Counted from the first letter of the stretch, positions 18,143-26,645 are shown. The stretch is DNA of 64,000 bases from Streptomyces sp. DH12 (GCF_020873895.1 NZ_JAHWGT010000027.1:1-64000); one strand, 5' to 3'. Notes: a model not told the origin generated them from the sequence alone. Program-made: numbers and translations.

Positions 18143-20122
18143 ATGGCCTACCGGCCGTCCAGGAACTTCAAGAAGACCCTGCTCGGAGGCGGCGCCTTCG
18201 TCGTCCTCGCCGGCCTCAACGCACCGGCGGCGCTCTCCTTCGCCGAGGAGAAGTACCACGCCTACAAGATCGCCCAGCCCGGCTACAAGGCGCGGTACGG
18301 CTCCTGGGCGCCGGTGGAGGTGCCCGGCGAGTACCGCCTCAACGCCATCCACGCGGCGCTCCTGCGCACCGGCAAGGTCCTCCTGATCGCCGGCTCGGGC
18401 AACAACCAGAAGAACTTCGACGCCGGCTCGTTCAAGACCATCCTCTGGGACCCGGCCGCCGGCACCTTCAAGGACGTCGACACCCCGGAGGACTTCTTCT
18501 GCGCGGGCCACAGCCAGCTCCCGGACGGCCGTCTGCTGGTGGCCGGCGGCACGGCCCGCTACGAGGTCCTCGACGGCGAGGTGAAGCGCGCGGGCGGCGC
18601 CATGCGCGTCAAGAACGAGAGCCCCGACAAGGCGGTCACCCTCCCCAAGGGGACCGTCTTCCGCTCGCCCTCCGGCGTCGAGTACGTCTCCCGCTTCGAC
18701 GTGACCGTGCCCAAGGCCAAGCGGGACTTCAAGGTCACCTACGACCGCGGCGGCCGGATGAAGCCCTGGGAGACCCGGGTCACCGCCGCGGAGGCCCGGG
18801 TCTTCGTCGAGGCCAGGAACCAGGGGCCGGAGGGGCTGACGACGCAGGCGGCCCAGTACCGGGTGGTCGGGCTGACCGGCGAGGACGCCCGCAACGTCTA
18901 CGGCCTGGCACAGAAGCTCACCACCGAGAAGCAGGACTTCCAGGGCATCAAGTCGGCGTACGAGTTCGACCCGGTCGCCGAGCGGTACGTGCCCGTCGCC
19001 CCCATGAAGGACGCCCGCTGGTACCCCACGCTCGTCACCCTCCAGGACGGCCGGGTCCTCGCCGTGTCCGGGCTCAACGACGTCGGCGACGTCGTGCCCG
19101 GCGACAACGAGGTGTACGACCCGAAGACCAAGAAGTGGACGAAGGGCCCCACCCGCTACTTCCCGACCTACCCGGCCCTCTTCCTCACCAAGGGCGGGAA
19201 GCTCTTCTACACCGGCTCCAACGCCGGCTACGGCCCGGCCGACAAGGGCCGCGTCCCGGGCCTGTGGGACCTGCGCAGGAACGTCTTCCAGGAGATCCGC
19301 GGCATCGACGACCCGGACCAGCTGGAGACCTCCGCCTCCCTCATCCTGCCGCCCGTCCAGGACCAGAAGCTGATGGTCCTCGGCGGGGGCGGGGTCGGGG
19401 AGTCGCCCCTGTCGACCCCGCGCACGGCGGTCATCGACCTCAAGGAGGAGAGCCCCGTCTTCCGCGCCGGCCCCGCCCTCCCGCAGGGCACCCGCTACCT
19501 CAGCAGCGTGCTGCTGCCGGACGACACGGTCTTCACCACCGGAGGCTCGTCCGACTACCGCGGGCGCGGCGCCAGCGACGTCCTCAAGGCGCAGTTCTAC
19601 GAGCCCGCGGCGGGCACCTTCCGCCCGGCCGCCGACCCCACCGTCGGACGCAACTACCACTCCGAGGCGCTGCTGCTGCCGGACGGGCGCGTCGCCACCT
19701 TCGGCTCCGACCCGCTCTTCGGCAACAAGGACAACACCAAGCTCGGCACCTTCGAGCAGCGCGTCGAGGTGTACACCCCGCCCTACCTCCAGGGCGACGC
19801 CGCGCGCCGCCGCCCGGTGCTCGGCGAGGGGCCCCGCGAGCTGGACCGGAACGGCCGCGCCACCTTCCGCACCAAGGACGCAGCCCGCATCACCAAGGCG
19901 CGGCTGCTGCGGCCCAGCGCCGTCACGCACACCACGGACGTCGAGCAGCGGTCCGTCGAGCTCGGCCTGACGCGCACCGCGGACTCGGTCACCGTCGAGG
20001 CGCCCCTCGACCCGAGCCTGGTGCCGCCCGGCTGGTACATGCTCTTCGCCCTGGACGCCGAGGACCGCCCGTCGGTGGCCCGCTGGGTCCAGGTCCGCGC
20101 CCGGGGCGCCGAGGACGACTGA
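18143..20122 (+). CDS. glxA: GlxA, copper radical oxidase of the galactose oxidase family
   Basis: A 659-residue protein with one N-terminal hydrophobic segment (about 12-32, LLGGGAFVVLAGL) acting as membrane anchor or signal, then a seven-bladed Kelch-like propeller and a C-terminal domain. By comparison with galactose oxidase the copper/radical residues are present: Cys120 (FFCAGHS), Tyr294 (RWYPTL), Tyr505-His506 (RNYHSEA) and His596 (VTHTTD). Cys120 would form the Tyr-Cys thioether with Tyr294. The enzyme is needed with CslA for tip-glycan deposition and, in S. lividans, for pellet morphology and development. It is coupled to cslA by a 3-nt gap. Confidence 0.95.
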   Translation: MAYRPSRNFKKTLLGGGAFVVLAGLNAPAALSFAEEKYHAYKIAQPGYKARYGSWAPVEVPGEYRLNAIHAALLRTGKVLLIAGSGNNQKNFDAGSFKTILWDPAAGTFKDVDTPEDFFCAGHSQLPDGRLLVAGGTARYEVLDGEVKRAGGAMRVKNESPDKAVTLPKGTVFRSPSGVEYVSRFDVTVPKAKRDFKVTYDRGGRMKPWETRVTAAEARVFVEARNQGPEGLTTQAAQYRVVGLTGEDARNVYGLAQKLTTEKQDFQGIKSAYEFDPVAERYVPVAPMKDARWYPTLVTLQDGRVLAVSGLNDVGDVVPGDNEVYDPKTKKWTKGPTRYFPTYPALFLTKGGKLFYTGSNAGYGPADKGRVPGLWDLRRNVFQEIRGIDDPDQLETSASLILPPVQDQKLMVLGGGGVGESPLSTPRTAVIDLKEESPVFRAGPALPQGTRYLSSVLLPDDTVFTTGGSSDYRGRGASDVLKAQFYEPAAGTFRPAADPTVGRNYHSEALLLPDGRVATFGSDPLFGNKDNTKLGTFEQRVEVYTPPYLQGDAARRRPVLGEGPRELDRNGRATFRTKDAARITKARLLRPSAVTHTTDVEQRSVELGLTRTADSVTVEAPLDPSLVPPGWYMLFALDAEDRPSVARWVQVRARGAEDD

Positions 20123-20147
20123 CGGGGCGGGGCCGGCCGGGCGGACC

Positions 20148-20199
20148 GCACACCCGCCCGTCCGCACACCCGCCCGTCCGGCCACACCCGCCCGTCCGG
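20148..20199. repeat. Three short direct repeats between glxA and the GH6 gene
   Basis: The 16-mer GCACACCCGCCCGTCC occurs at 20148-20163 and 20164-20179, with a near copy at about 20181-20197. It fills most of the 112-bp space between two convergent stop codons. It may act as a termination or RNA-stability zone; simple slippage is an equally good explanation. Confidence 0.6.
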
Positions 20200-20234
20200 G
20201 CACGCGGGCCGTACCCCCGCCCGGCCGCGCGGGA

Positions 20235-21296
20235 CTAGCCGGCCGCCCGGCGGGCCAGGCCGAGGGCGTACTCCGGCCACCAGGTGCCCGCCGCGGGGCC
20301 GCCCCGGCAGGTGCCGTCGGACTCGCCGGGCCGCTTGATCCACAGGTACGCGTCCACCAGCCGGTTCCCGGTGCGCACGGTGGGCGGGGTGCCGAGCGCG
20401 CGGCCGGGCGGGTTGCACCAGGACTCCTCGCCGGCCTCCGCGCCGGCGAGCGGACCGAGGCCGTTGCGGCTGGTGTCGACGGTGAAGTGGAGGCCGCCGA
20501 GCAGGTCGGACAGGCGCGCCCCGAACTCCTCGACGACGTCGTTGGTCTGGAAGTTGGAGACGTTCAGCGCGAAGCCGTCCGCCCTCTCGACACCGGCCCG
20601 CCGCAGCGGTTCGACGAGCTTGGCCGGGTCCTTGATCCAGGCGGGGTTGCCGGCGTCCAGGTACACCTTGGTGCGCGGTTGGCGCTTCAGCCGGTCCACC
20701 GCCTCCGACAGCAGCGCGTACCGCTCCTCCGCGGAGCCGCCCGCCGCGCAGCCCTCCACCAGGTGCGGCACGGCGTCCGGCTCCAGCACGACGACGGCGG
20801 GCGCCGTGCCGAGCGCCCCGGCGAAGGCGTCGATCCACGCCCGGTAGGCGTCCGCGTCCGCCGCGCCGCCGGCCGAGTACTGGCCGCAGTCGCGGTGCGG
20901 GATGTCGTACGCGACGAGGACGACCGTGCGCCCGTCGCGCGCGGCGCCGCGCACCGCCTCGGTGACGTCCGGGACGGGGTCGTCGCCGGCCGGCCAGACG
21001 GCGGCGGGGCGGTCGGCGATGCGCCGCATGAGCCGCGCGTCCTCGGTCCTGCCGGCCGCCTCGTACTCCGCGGCCTGGCGGACGGCGTCGCTCCGCGGGT
21101 CGACCCAGAAGGGGGAGTCGGCGTACGGCGCGGCGGCCTCGCCCCGCCCGGCGGAGGCGACGGACGGGCGTTCCCCGGCCGTGCCGCCGGCCCCCGCGCC
21201 ACCGGGAGAGCAGCCGGCGGCGGGGAGCGCGGCGGTGAGGGCGGCGGTGAGCGTCAGGAGGAGCGGCGTGCGGGACGACGATCGGTGACCGGACAT
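20235..21296 (-). CDS. Secreted GH6 endoglucanase-like lipoprotein
   Basis: A 353-residue protein. The N-terminus TPLLLTLTAALTAALPAAGC is a signal peptide ending in a lipobox-like Cys29. A low-complexity linker then leads to a GH6 domain: Asp136 in PHRDCGQYSAGG and Asp174 in VVVLEPDAVP correspond to the catalytic aspartates, followed by VYLDAGNPAW, FALNVSNFQTN, FTVDTSRNG and WIKRPGESDG. It should cleave beta-1,4-glucan at the cell surface. The same GH6 gene sits beside cslA/glxA in S. coelicolor (SCO2838), probably to trim the CslA product. ATG 21296 is preceded by AAGGGG at 5-nt spacing. It is convergent with glxA. Confidence 0.93.
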   Translation of the reverse strand: MSGHRSSSRTPLLLTLTAALTAALPAAGCSPGGAGAGGTAGERPSVASAGRGEAAAPYADSPFWVDPRSDAVRQAAEYEAAGRTEDARLMRRIADRPAAVWPAGDDPVPDVTEAVRGAARDGRTVVLVAYDIPHRDCGQYSAGGAADADAYRAWIDAFAGALGTAPAVVVLEPDAVPHLVEGCAAGGSAEERYALLSEAVDRLKRQPRTKVYLDAGNPAWIKDPAKLVEPLRRAGVERADGFALNVSNFQTNDVVEEFGARLSDLLGGLHFTVDTSRNGLGPLAGAEAGEESWCNPPGRALGTPPTVRTGNRLVDAYLWIKRPGESDGTCRGGPAAGTWWPEYALGLARRAAG

Positions 21297-21450
21297 CACG
21301 ACCCCTTGGCAGGCTGCGGACAGGTCGGGCAATCGTTACATAACGGACAGGGGGTGGCGTGGTGCGACACCGTGGGCCCCGGGTGGGCCGGGCCGACCGA
21401 AGCGTGAGACCGGGCTGACCGCCATGTGACCACTGGGTAAGGTCGACCGC

Positions 21451-21960
21451 GTGCCGAAGCCGCTCAGTCTCCCCTTCGACCCCATCGCCCGCGCCGACGA
21501 GCTCTGGCGGCAGCGCTGGGGTCCGGTCCCCTCGATGGGCGCGATCACCTCAATCATGCGCGCCCACCAGATCCTGCTGGCCGAGGTCGACGCCGTGGTC
21601 AAGCCCTACGGGCTGACCTTCGCGCGGTACGAGGCGCTGGTGCTGCTCACCTTCTCCAAGGAGGGGGAGCTGCCGATGTCGAAGATCGGCGAGCGGCTGA
21701 TGGTCCACCCCACCTCCGTGACCAACACCGTCGACCGGCTGGTCCGCTCCGGCCTCGTCGCCAAGCGCCCCAACCCCAACGACGGCCGCGGCACCCTCGC
21801 CGCTATCACGGAGAAGGGCCGCGAGGTGGTCGAGGCCGCCACGGCCGACCTGATGGCCATGGACTTCGGCCTGGGCGCGTACGACGCGGAGGAGTGCGCC
21901 GAGATCTTCGCGATGCTGCGGCCGCTGCGGGTGGCGGCGGGCGACTTCGACGAGGGGTGA
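21451..21960 (+). CDS. MarR-family transcriptional regulator
   Basis: A 169-residue winged-helix protein with an N-terminal arm (DELWRQRWGPVPSMGAITSIMRAHQILL), HTH around residues 80-105 (SKIGERLMVHPTSVTNTVDRLVRSGLV) and the wing KRPNPNDGRGTLAAITEKG with the conserved D-x-R. It starts at GTG 21451. It lies upstream of the DUF3817 gene and icmA on the same strand; in S. coelicolor a similar regulator precedes icmA. A role in acyl-CoA regulation is a guess from position only. Confidence 0.88.
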   Translation: MPKPLSLPFDPIARADELWRQRWGPVPSMGAITSIMRAHQILLAEVDAVVKPYGLTFARYEALVLLTFSKEGELPMSKIGERLMVHPTSVTNTVDRLVRSGLVAKRPNPNDGRGTLAAITEKGREVVEAATADLMAMDFGLGAYDAEECAEIFAMLRPLRVAAGDFDEG

Positions 21961-22060
21961 GCGGGGCCCCGCGGCGGCCGCCCGGCGGGCGGGCGGGGAG
22001 CGGGGCGGGGGCGAGGGGGCGCGCGAAGATCGCCCGGATCGGGTGGTTACGCTCGATGCC

Positions 22061-22393
22061 ATGAAATCCAGCGTGCTGACCCGTTACCGGGTGATGGCCT
22101 ACGTCACGGCCGTCATGCTCCTCGTGCTCTGTACGTGCATGGTCGCCAAGTACGGCTTCGGCGTGGGTGAGGACCTCACCTTCGTGGTCTCGCAGACCCA
22201 CGGCGTGCTGTACATCATCTACCTCGTCTTCGCCTTCGACCTGGGCTCCAAGGCCCGCTGGTCGTTCGGCAAGCTGCTGTGGATCCTGCTGAGCGGCACG
22301 ATCCCCACCGCGGCCTTCTTCGTCGAGCGCAAGGTCGCGCGGGAGGTCCGGCCGCTGATCGTCGACGCGCGGCCGGTCACGGCCAAGGCGTAA
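22061..22393 (+). CDS. DUF3817 small integral membrane protein
   Basis: A 110-residue protein with three membrane segments and the same signature as the gene at 15439: THGVLYIIYLVFAFDLGSKARWSFGK and a C-terminal AAFFVERKV. ATG 22061 is chosen over the upstream GTG at 22043 because homologues begin just before the first hydrophobic segment (RYRVMAYVTAVML). It lies 100 bp after the MarR gene and is followed by a very stable hairpin, so it is the last gene of this short unit. Function unknown. Confidence 0.83.
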   Translation: MKSSVLTRYRVMAYVTAVMLLVLCTCMVAKYGFGVGEDLTFVVSQTHGVLYIIYLVFAFDLGSKARWSFGKLLWILLSGTIPTAAFFVERKVAREVRPLIVDARPVTAKA

Positions 22394-22411
22394 CCGGACC
22401 CCGGTCGACAC

Positions 22412-22450
22412 GGCCGACGGCCGGGCGCGGGGCGCGCCCGGCCGTCGGCC
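22412..22450 (+). terminator. Perfect 18-bp hairpin before icmA
   Basis: An 18-bp perfect stem (22412-22429 with 22433-22450) closes on a 3-nt GGG loop, 18 bp after the DUF3817 stop. It has no T-tract. It would terminate the upstream unit and separate it from icmA, whose operator palindrome begins six bases later. Confidence 0.75.
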
Positions 22451-22456
22451 ATCGAC

Positions 22457-22480
22457 ATTTACTAGGACGTCCTAGTAAAT
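22457..22480. promoter_or_regulatory. Perfect 24-bp palindrome immediately upstream of icmA
   Basis: The 12-bp arm ATTTACTAGGAC is followed directly by its exact complement, ending 7 bp before the icmA ATG. It is AT-rich against a GC-rich background and overlaps the place of the promoter and ribosome-binding site, so a bound dimer would block icmA expression. This is a textbook TetR- or GntR-type operator. The cognate regulator is not identified; the nearby TetR (24792) and MarR (21451) are candidates. Confidence 0.75.
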
Positions 22481-22487
22481 TCGAGGT

Positions 22488-24188
22488 ATGGACGCTGACG
22501 CCATCGAGGAAGGCCGCCGACGCTGGCAGGCCCGTTACGACGCCGCCCGCAAGCGCGACGCCGACTTCACCACGCTCTCCGGCGACCCCGTGGAGCCCGC
22601 GTACGGGCCCCGGCCCGGCGACACCTACGACGGCTTCGAGCGGATCGGCTGGCCCGGGGAGTACCCCTTCACCCGCGGTCTGCACGCCACCGGCTACCGG
22701 GGCCGCACCTGGACCATCCGCCAGTTCGCCGGCTTCGGCAACGCCGAGCAGACCAACGAGCGGTACAAGATGATCCTCGCGGCGGGCGGCGGCGGCCTCT
22801 CCGTCGCCTTCGACATGCCGACGCTCATGGGCCGCGACTCCGACGACCCCCGCTCCCTCGGCGAGGTCGGCCACTGCGGCGTCGCCATCGACACCGCCGC
22901 CGACATGGAGGTCCTCTTCCAAGACATCCCGCTCGGGGACGTCACCACCTCGATGACCATCAGCGGACCGGCCGTCCCGGTCTTCTGCATGTACCTCGTC
23001 GCCGCCGAGCGGCAGGGCGTCGACCCGGGCATCCTCAACGGCACCCTCCAGACGGACATCTTCAAGGAGTACATCGCCCAGAAGGAGTGGCTCTTCCAGC
23101 CCGAGCCCCACCTGCGGCTCATCGGCGACCTGATGGAGCACTGCGCGGAGCGCATCCCCGCGTACAAGCCCCTCTCCGTCTCCGGCTACCACATCCGCGA
23201 GGCCGGCTCGACGGCCGCGCAGGAGCTCGCGTACACCCTCGCCGACGGCTTCGGCTACGTGGAGCTCGGCCTCTCCCGCGGCCTGGACGTCGACGTCTTC
23301 GCTCCCGGCCTGTCCTTCTTCTTCGACGCGCACCTCGACTTCTTCGAGGAGATCGCCAAGTTCCGCGCGGCCCGCCGCATCTGGGCGCGCTGGATGAAGG
23401 AGGTCTACGGCGCCACCACGGACAAGGCGCAGTGGATGCGCTTCCACACGCAGACCGCGGGCGTCTCCCTCACCGCCCAGCAGCCGTACAACAACGTCGT
23501 CCGCACGGCGGTCGAGGCGCTCGCCGCGGTGCTCGGCGGCACCAACTCCCTGCACACCAACGCCCTCGACGAGACCCTCGCCCTCCCCTCCGAGCAGGCC
23601 GCCGAGATCGCCCTGCGCACCCAGCAGGTCCTCATGGAGGAGACCGGCGTCGCCAACGTCGCCGACCCGCTGGGCGGCTCCTGGTACGTCGAGCAGCTCA
23701 CCGACCGCATCGAGGCGGACGCCGAGAAGATCTTCGACCAGATCAAGGAGCGCGGCCTGCGGGCCCACCCCGACGGCAAGCACCCCATCGGGCCGATGAC
23801 CTCCGGGATCCTGCGCGGCATCGAGGACGGCTGGTTCACCGGCGAGATCGCCGAGGCCGCCTTCCGCTACCAGCAGTCCCTGGAGAAGGGCGACAAGAAG
23901 GTCGTCGGCGTCAACTGCCACACCGGCTCCGTCACCGGCGACCTGGAGATCCTGCGGGTCAGCCACGAGGTGGAGCGCGAGCAGGTGCGCGCCCTCGCCG
24001 ACCGCAAGGCCCGGCGCGACGACGCCCGCGTCCGCTCCGCGCTCGACGCGATGCTCGCCGCCGCCCGGGACGGCTCCAACATGATCGGGCCCATGCTCGA
24101 CGCGGTACGCGCGGAGGCCACCCTCGGCGAGATCTGCGACGTCCTGCGCGACGAGTGGGGCACCTACACGGAGCCGGCGGGCTTCTGA
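22488..24188 (+). CDS. icmA: IcmA, isobutyryl-CoA mutase large subunit
   Basis: A 566-residue methylmalonyl-CoA mutase-type TIM barrel without a B12-binding domain, as expected for IcmA, which needs a separate small subunit IcmB (not in this window). It interconverts isobutyryl-CoA and n-butyryl-CoA, feeding valine breakdown into butyrate units and polyketide precursors. Diagnostic residues are Phe80 (TIRQFAGFG) and Gln198 (YIAQKEW), the IcmA pair, where methylmalonyl-CoA mutases have Tyr and Arg. The start ATG 22488 follows a perfect palindromic operator. Neighbouring MeaB and epimerase fit B12 acyl-CoA chemistry. Confidence 0.96.
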   Translation: MDADAIEEGRRRWQARYDAARKRDADFTTLSGDPVEPAYGPRPGDTYDGFERIGWPGEYPFTRGLHATGYRGRTWTIRQFAGFGNAEQTNERYKMILAAGGGGLSVAFDMPTLMGRDSDDPRSLGEVGHCGVAIDTAADMEVLFQDIPLGDVTTSMTISGPAVPVFCMYLVAAERQGVDPGILNGTLQTDIFKEYIAQKEWLFQPEPHLRLIGDLMEHCAERIPAYKPLSVSGYHIREAGSTAAQELAYTLADGFGYVELGLSRGLDVDVFAPGLSFFFDAHLDFFEEIAKFRAARRIWARWMKEVYGATTDKAQWMRFHTQTAGVSLTAQQPYNNVVRTAVEALAAVLGGTNSLHTNALDETLALPSEQAAEIALRTQQVLMEETGVANVADPLGGSWYVEQLTDRIEADAEKIFDQIKERGLRAHPDGKHPIGPMTSGILRGIEDGWFTGEIAEAAFRYQQSLEKGDKKVVGVNCHTGSVTGDLEILRVSHEVEREQVRALADRKARRDDARVRSALDAMLAAARDGSNMIGPMLDAVRAEATLGEICDVLRDEWGTYTEPAGF

Positions 24189-24261
24189 CCGCCCCGCCCC
24201 GCGCGCCCGTCACCGGCGCAATACGCTCGACCGGGTGATCTCCGGCGTGCATGCTGGGCCC

Positions 24262-24756
24262 ATGCACGTCGAGATCCGTGAGGCCACCGCCGGTGACTGG
24301 CCCGCCATCTGGCCCTTCTTCCGCACCATCGTCGCCGCCGGCGAGACCTTCACCTACCCGGTGGACCTCGCCGAGCGGGAGGCGAGCGGCTGGTGGCTCC
24401 TGGAGCCGCCGGACCGCACGGTCGTCGCGCTCGACCCGGCCGGCACGGTGGTGGGGACGGCCAAGATGAACCGCAACCAGGCCGGCAACGGCGCGCATGT
24501 CGCCAGCGCCAGCTACATGGTCGACCCGACCCACGGCGGGCGCGGCGTCGGACGGGCCCTCGTCCGGTACAGCCTCGACTGGGCGCGGTCGGCGGGGTAC
24601 CGGGCCATGCAGTTCAACGCCGTCGTGGACACCAACGAGCACGCGGTACGGCTCTACGAGGACCTGGGCTTCCGGATCATCGGCACCGTCCCGGGGGCCT
24701 TCCGCCACCCGGTGCGCGGCTACACCGGCCTGCACGTGATGTACCGGGAGCTGTGA
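24262..24756 (+). CDS. GNAT-family N-acetyltransferase
   Basis: A 164-residue GNAT. The acetyl-CoA loop is visible as YMVDPTHGGRGVGRALV, and the C-terminal half has the usual MQFNAVVDTNEHAVRLYEDLGF. Best guess is an L-amino-acid or phosphinothricin-type acetyltransferase, judged from N-terminal IREATAGDWPAIWPFF, but the substrate cannot be fixed. ATG 24262 begins the family core; GTG 24235 would add nine residues and neither has a good SD. It sits 73 bp after icmA and could be co-transcribed. Confidence 0.85.
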   Translation: MHVEIREATAGDWPAIWPFFRTIVAAGETFTYPVDLAEREASGWWLLEPPDRTVVALDPAGTVVGTAKMNRNQAGNGAHVASASYMVDPTHGGRGVGRALVRYSLDWARSAGYRAMQFNAVVDTNEHAVRLYEDLGFRIIGTVPGAFRHPVRGYTGLHVMYREL

Positions 24757-24791
24757 CCCCCGGCGGTGTCCCCGGTGGTGCCCCCGGCGGG

Positions 24792-25445
24792 TCACTCCCG
24801 GGGGACGGCGGAGAGCCCGCCGAGGAGCAGCGCCGTGAACCGCCGGGCCCACTCCCGGTCGACGGGCTCCCCGCTCACCAGCGCCCGGTGGACGACCGCG
24901 CCCGCGATCACGTCGAAGACCAGGTCGTCCGTGGCGTCCGCCGCGCCGGCGCCCTGGCCGCCACCGGCGGGCGCGGGCAGCTCGCCCCGGGCCTGGGCGC
25001 GGGCCCTGCCCTGGAGGACCAGGCGCTTCTGCCGCTCGACGATCGAGGAGCGGATGCGTTCGCGCAGCGGCTCGTCGCGGGTCGACTCGGCGACGACGGC
25101 CATCAGTGCCGTCTTGGCCTCCGGCCGCTCCAGCAGCGCGGCGAACTGGCGCACCACGCCCTCCACGTCCGCCGCGAGGCTGCCGCGGTCGGGTAGCTCC
25201 AGCTCGTCGAAGAGGACGGCGACGGCGTCCACGACGAGTTCGCTCTTGCCCGCCCAGCGCCGGTACAGGGTGGTCTTGGCGACGCCCGCGCGGGTGGCCA
25301 CGTCGCCCATCGACAGCTTGGACCAGCCCAGCTCCACCAGGGCCGCGCGGGTCGCCTCCAGGATCGCGGCGTCCGCGGCGGCGCTGCGCGGGCGCCCGGG
25401 ACGGCCGGGGCCGGTGGGGGGAGTGGCGGCGGGGCGGCTGCACAT
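24792..25445 (-). CDS. TetR-family transcriptional regulator
   Basis: A protein of about 217 residues. The N-terminal HTH reads VATRAGVAKTTLYRRWAGKSEL, the strongly conserved TetR recognition region, after a Pro/Gly/Arg-rich arm (GPGRPGRPRS). The C-terminal ligand domain resembles TetR_C relatives with RFTALLLGGL at the end. ATG 25445 is chosen; upstream in-frame starts (25457, 25508) are possible and none has a clear SD. It is divergent from the thioredoxin gene, and a likely operator lies between them at 25546-25562. It may repress itself and the thioredoxin gene; icmA control is possible but speculative. Confidence 0.88.
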   Translation of the reverse strand: MCSRPAATPPTGPGRPGRPRSAAADAAILEATRAALVELGWSKLSMGDVATRAGVAKTTLYRRWAGKSELVVDAVAVLFDELELPDRGSLAADVEGVVRQFAALLERPEAKTALMAVVAESTRDEPLRERIRSSIVERQKRLVLQGRARAQARGELPAPAGGGQGAGAADATDDLVFDVIAGAVVHRALVSGEPVDREWARRFTALLLGGLSAVPRE

Positions 25446-25545
25446 GACGGCGACCATACCGGCGGGTAGCCCCGCTGCCCCCGGTGCCGCGCGTGTGAGC
25501 CACTTCACTCCGTCCGCCCGGTCCGCGCCCCCCGCGCCCCAGTTA

Positions 25546-25562
25546 CGCTACGACGCGTAGCG
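25546..25562. promoter_or_regulatory. Likely TetR operator
   Basis: CGCTACGACGCGTAGCG is a perfect 7+3+7 inverted repeat in the 228-bp divergent region between the TetR gene and the thioredoxin gene, about 100 bp upstream of the tetR start. Length and spacing fit a TetR-family operator. Autoregulation is inferred from position. Confidence 0.6.
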
Positions 25563-25673
25563 AAAGGCTGGGACCAGCCCGCAGCGACGACCACGGCACC
25601 GGTGGGGACCGGTGCCACCACGGCTCAGGCCATGACGTACCGGTTACGCGCGCGGAAGGGGGAGGATGTACCC

Positions 25674-26645
25674 ATGCAGCCTAGGAACATGTCCATGAGC
25701 GGCGTCGTCGACCTCGCCGCGGTGAAGGCGGCCGGAGAGGCCAAGGCGAAGGCGGAGCAGACCCGCACGCAGGCGGCCCGGGAGGGCGGCTCCGGCGCCG
25801 TGCCCCCCTCCGCCCTGGTGATCGACGTCGACGAGGCCGGCTTCGAGCGCGACGTCATCCAGCGGTCGGCCGAGGTGCCGGTCGTCATCGACTTCTGGGC
25901 CGAGTGGTGCCAGCCGTGCAAGCAGCTCGGGCCGCTGCTGGAGCGCCTGGCCGTCGAGTACGGCGGCCGCATCCTCCTGGCGAAGGTCGACGTCGACGCC
26001 AACCAGATGCTCATGCAGCAGTTCGGGATCCAGGGGATCCCGGCGGTCTTCGCGGTCGTCGCCGGCCAGGCGCTGCCGCTCTTCCAGGGCGCGGCGCCCG
26101 AGGCCCAGATCCGCCAGACCCTCGACCAGCTGGTGCAGGTCGCCGAGGAGCGCTTCGGCCTCACCGGCCTGGTCGTCGACGCGGACGGCGCGGGCCCGGA
26201 GGCCGGCGTCGCCCCGGTGCCGGCCGGCCCGTACGACGCCCTGCTGGAGGCGGCGGTCCGCGCGCTGGACGCCAACGACATCCCGGGCGCCGTCCAGGCG
26301 TACAAGAACGTCCTGGTCGACGACCCCGGCAACACCGAGGCCAAGCTCGGCCTCGCCCAGGCCGAGCTCCTCGGCCGCGTGCAGGGCGCGGACCCGCAGC
26401 AGGTCCGCAAGAACGCCGCCGACGACCCCGCCGACGTACCGGCGCAGCTCGCCGCCGCCGACCTGGACCTGGTGGGCGGACACGTCGAGGACGCCTTCGG
26501 GCGGCTGGTCGACACCGTGCGGCGCACGGCCGGCGACGACCGCGACGCGGCGCGGGTGCGGCTGCTGGAGCTGTTCGAGGTCATCGGCTCCGACGACCCG
26601 CGTGTGATCAAGGCCCGCGGCGACCTGGCGCGCGTGCTGTTCTGA
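25674..26645 (+). CDS. YbbN/CnoX-type thioredoxin with C-terminal TPR-like domain
   Basis: A 323-residue protein with three parts: an Ala/Lys-rich N-terminal arm (residues 1-45), a thioredoxin domain with FWAEWCQPCKQ (redox pair Cys79/Cys82), and a C-terminal TPR-like region from about 190 (AVQAYKNVLVDDPGNTEAKLGLAQAELL). The fusion matches YbbN/CnoX co-chaperones, which bind unfolded clients and cooperate with chaperonins; unlike E. coli CnoX, both active-site cysteines are kept. ATG 25674 has a GGAGG 8 nt upstream; further upstream in-frame starts are ignored. From memory it equals SCO5419. Confidence 0.92.
   Translation: MQPRNMSMSGVVDLAAVKAAGEAKAKAEQTRTQAAREGGSGAVPPSALVIDVDEAGFERDVIQRSAEVPVVIDFWAEWCQPCKQLGPLLERLAVEYGGRILLAKVDVDANQMLMQQFGIQGIPAVFAVVAGQALPLFQGAAPEAQIRQTLDQLVQVAEERFGLTGLVVDADGAGPEAGVAPVPAGPYDALLEAAVRALDANDIPGAVQAYKNVLVDDPGNTEAKLGLAQAELLGRVQGADPQQVRKNAADDPADVPAQLAAADLDLVGGHVEDAFGRLVDTVRRTAGDDRDAARVRLLELFEVIGSDDPRVIKARGDLARVLF

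Noticed and set aside
16267-20238. 1323-codon plus-strand frame over cslA and glxA
   Set aside because: Arg/Pro-rich shadow frame; CslA and GlxA with complete catalytic motifs occupy the region in other frames.
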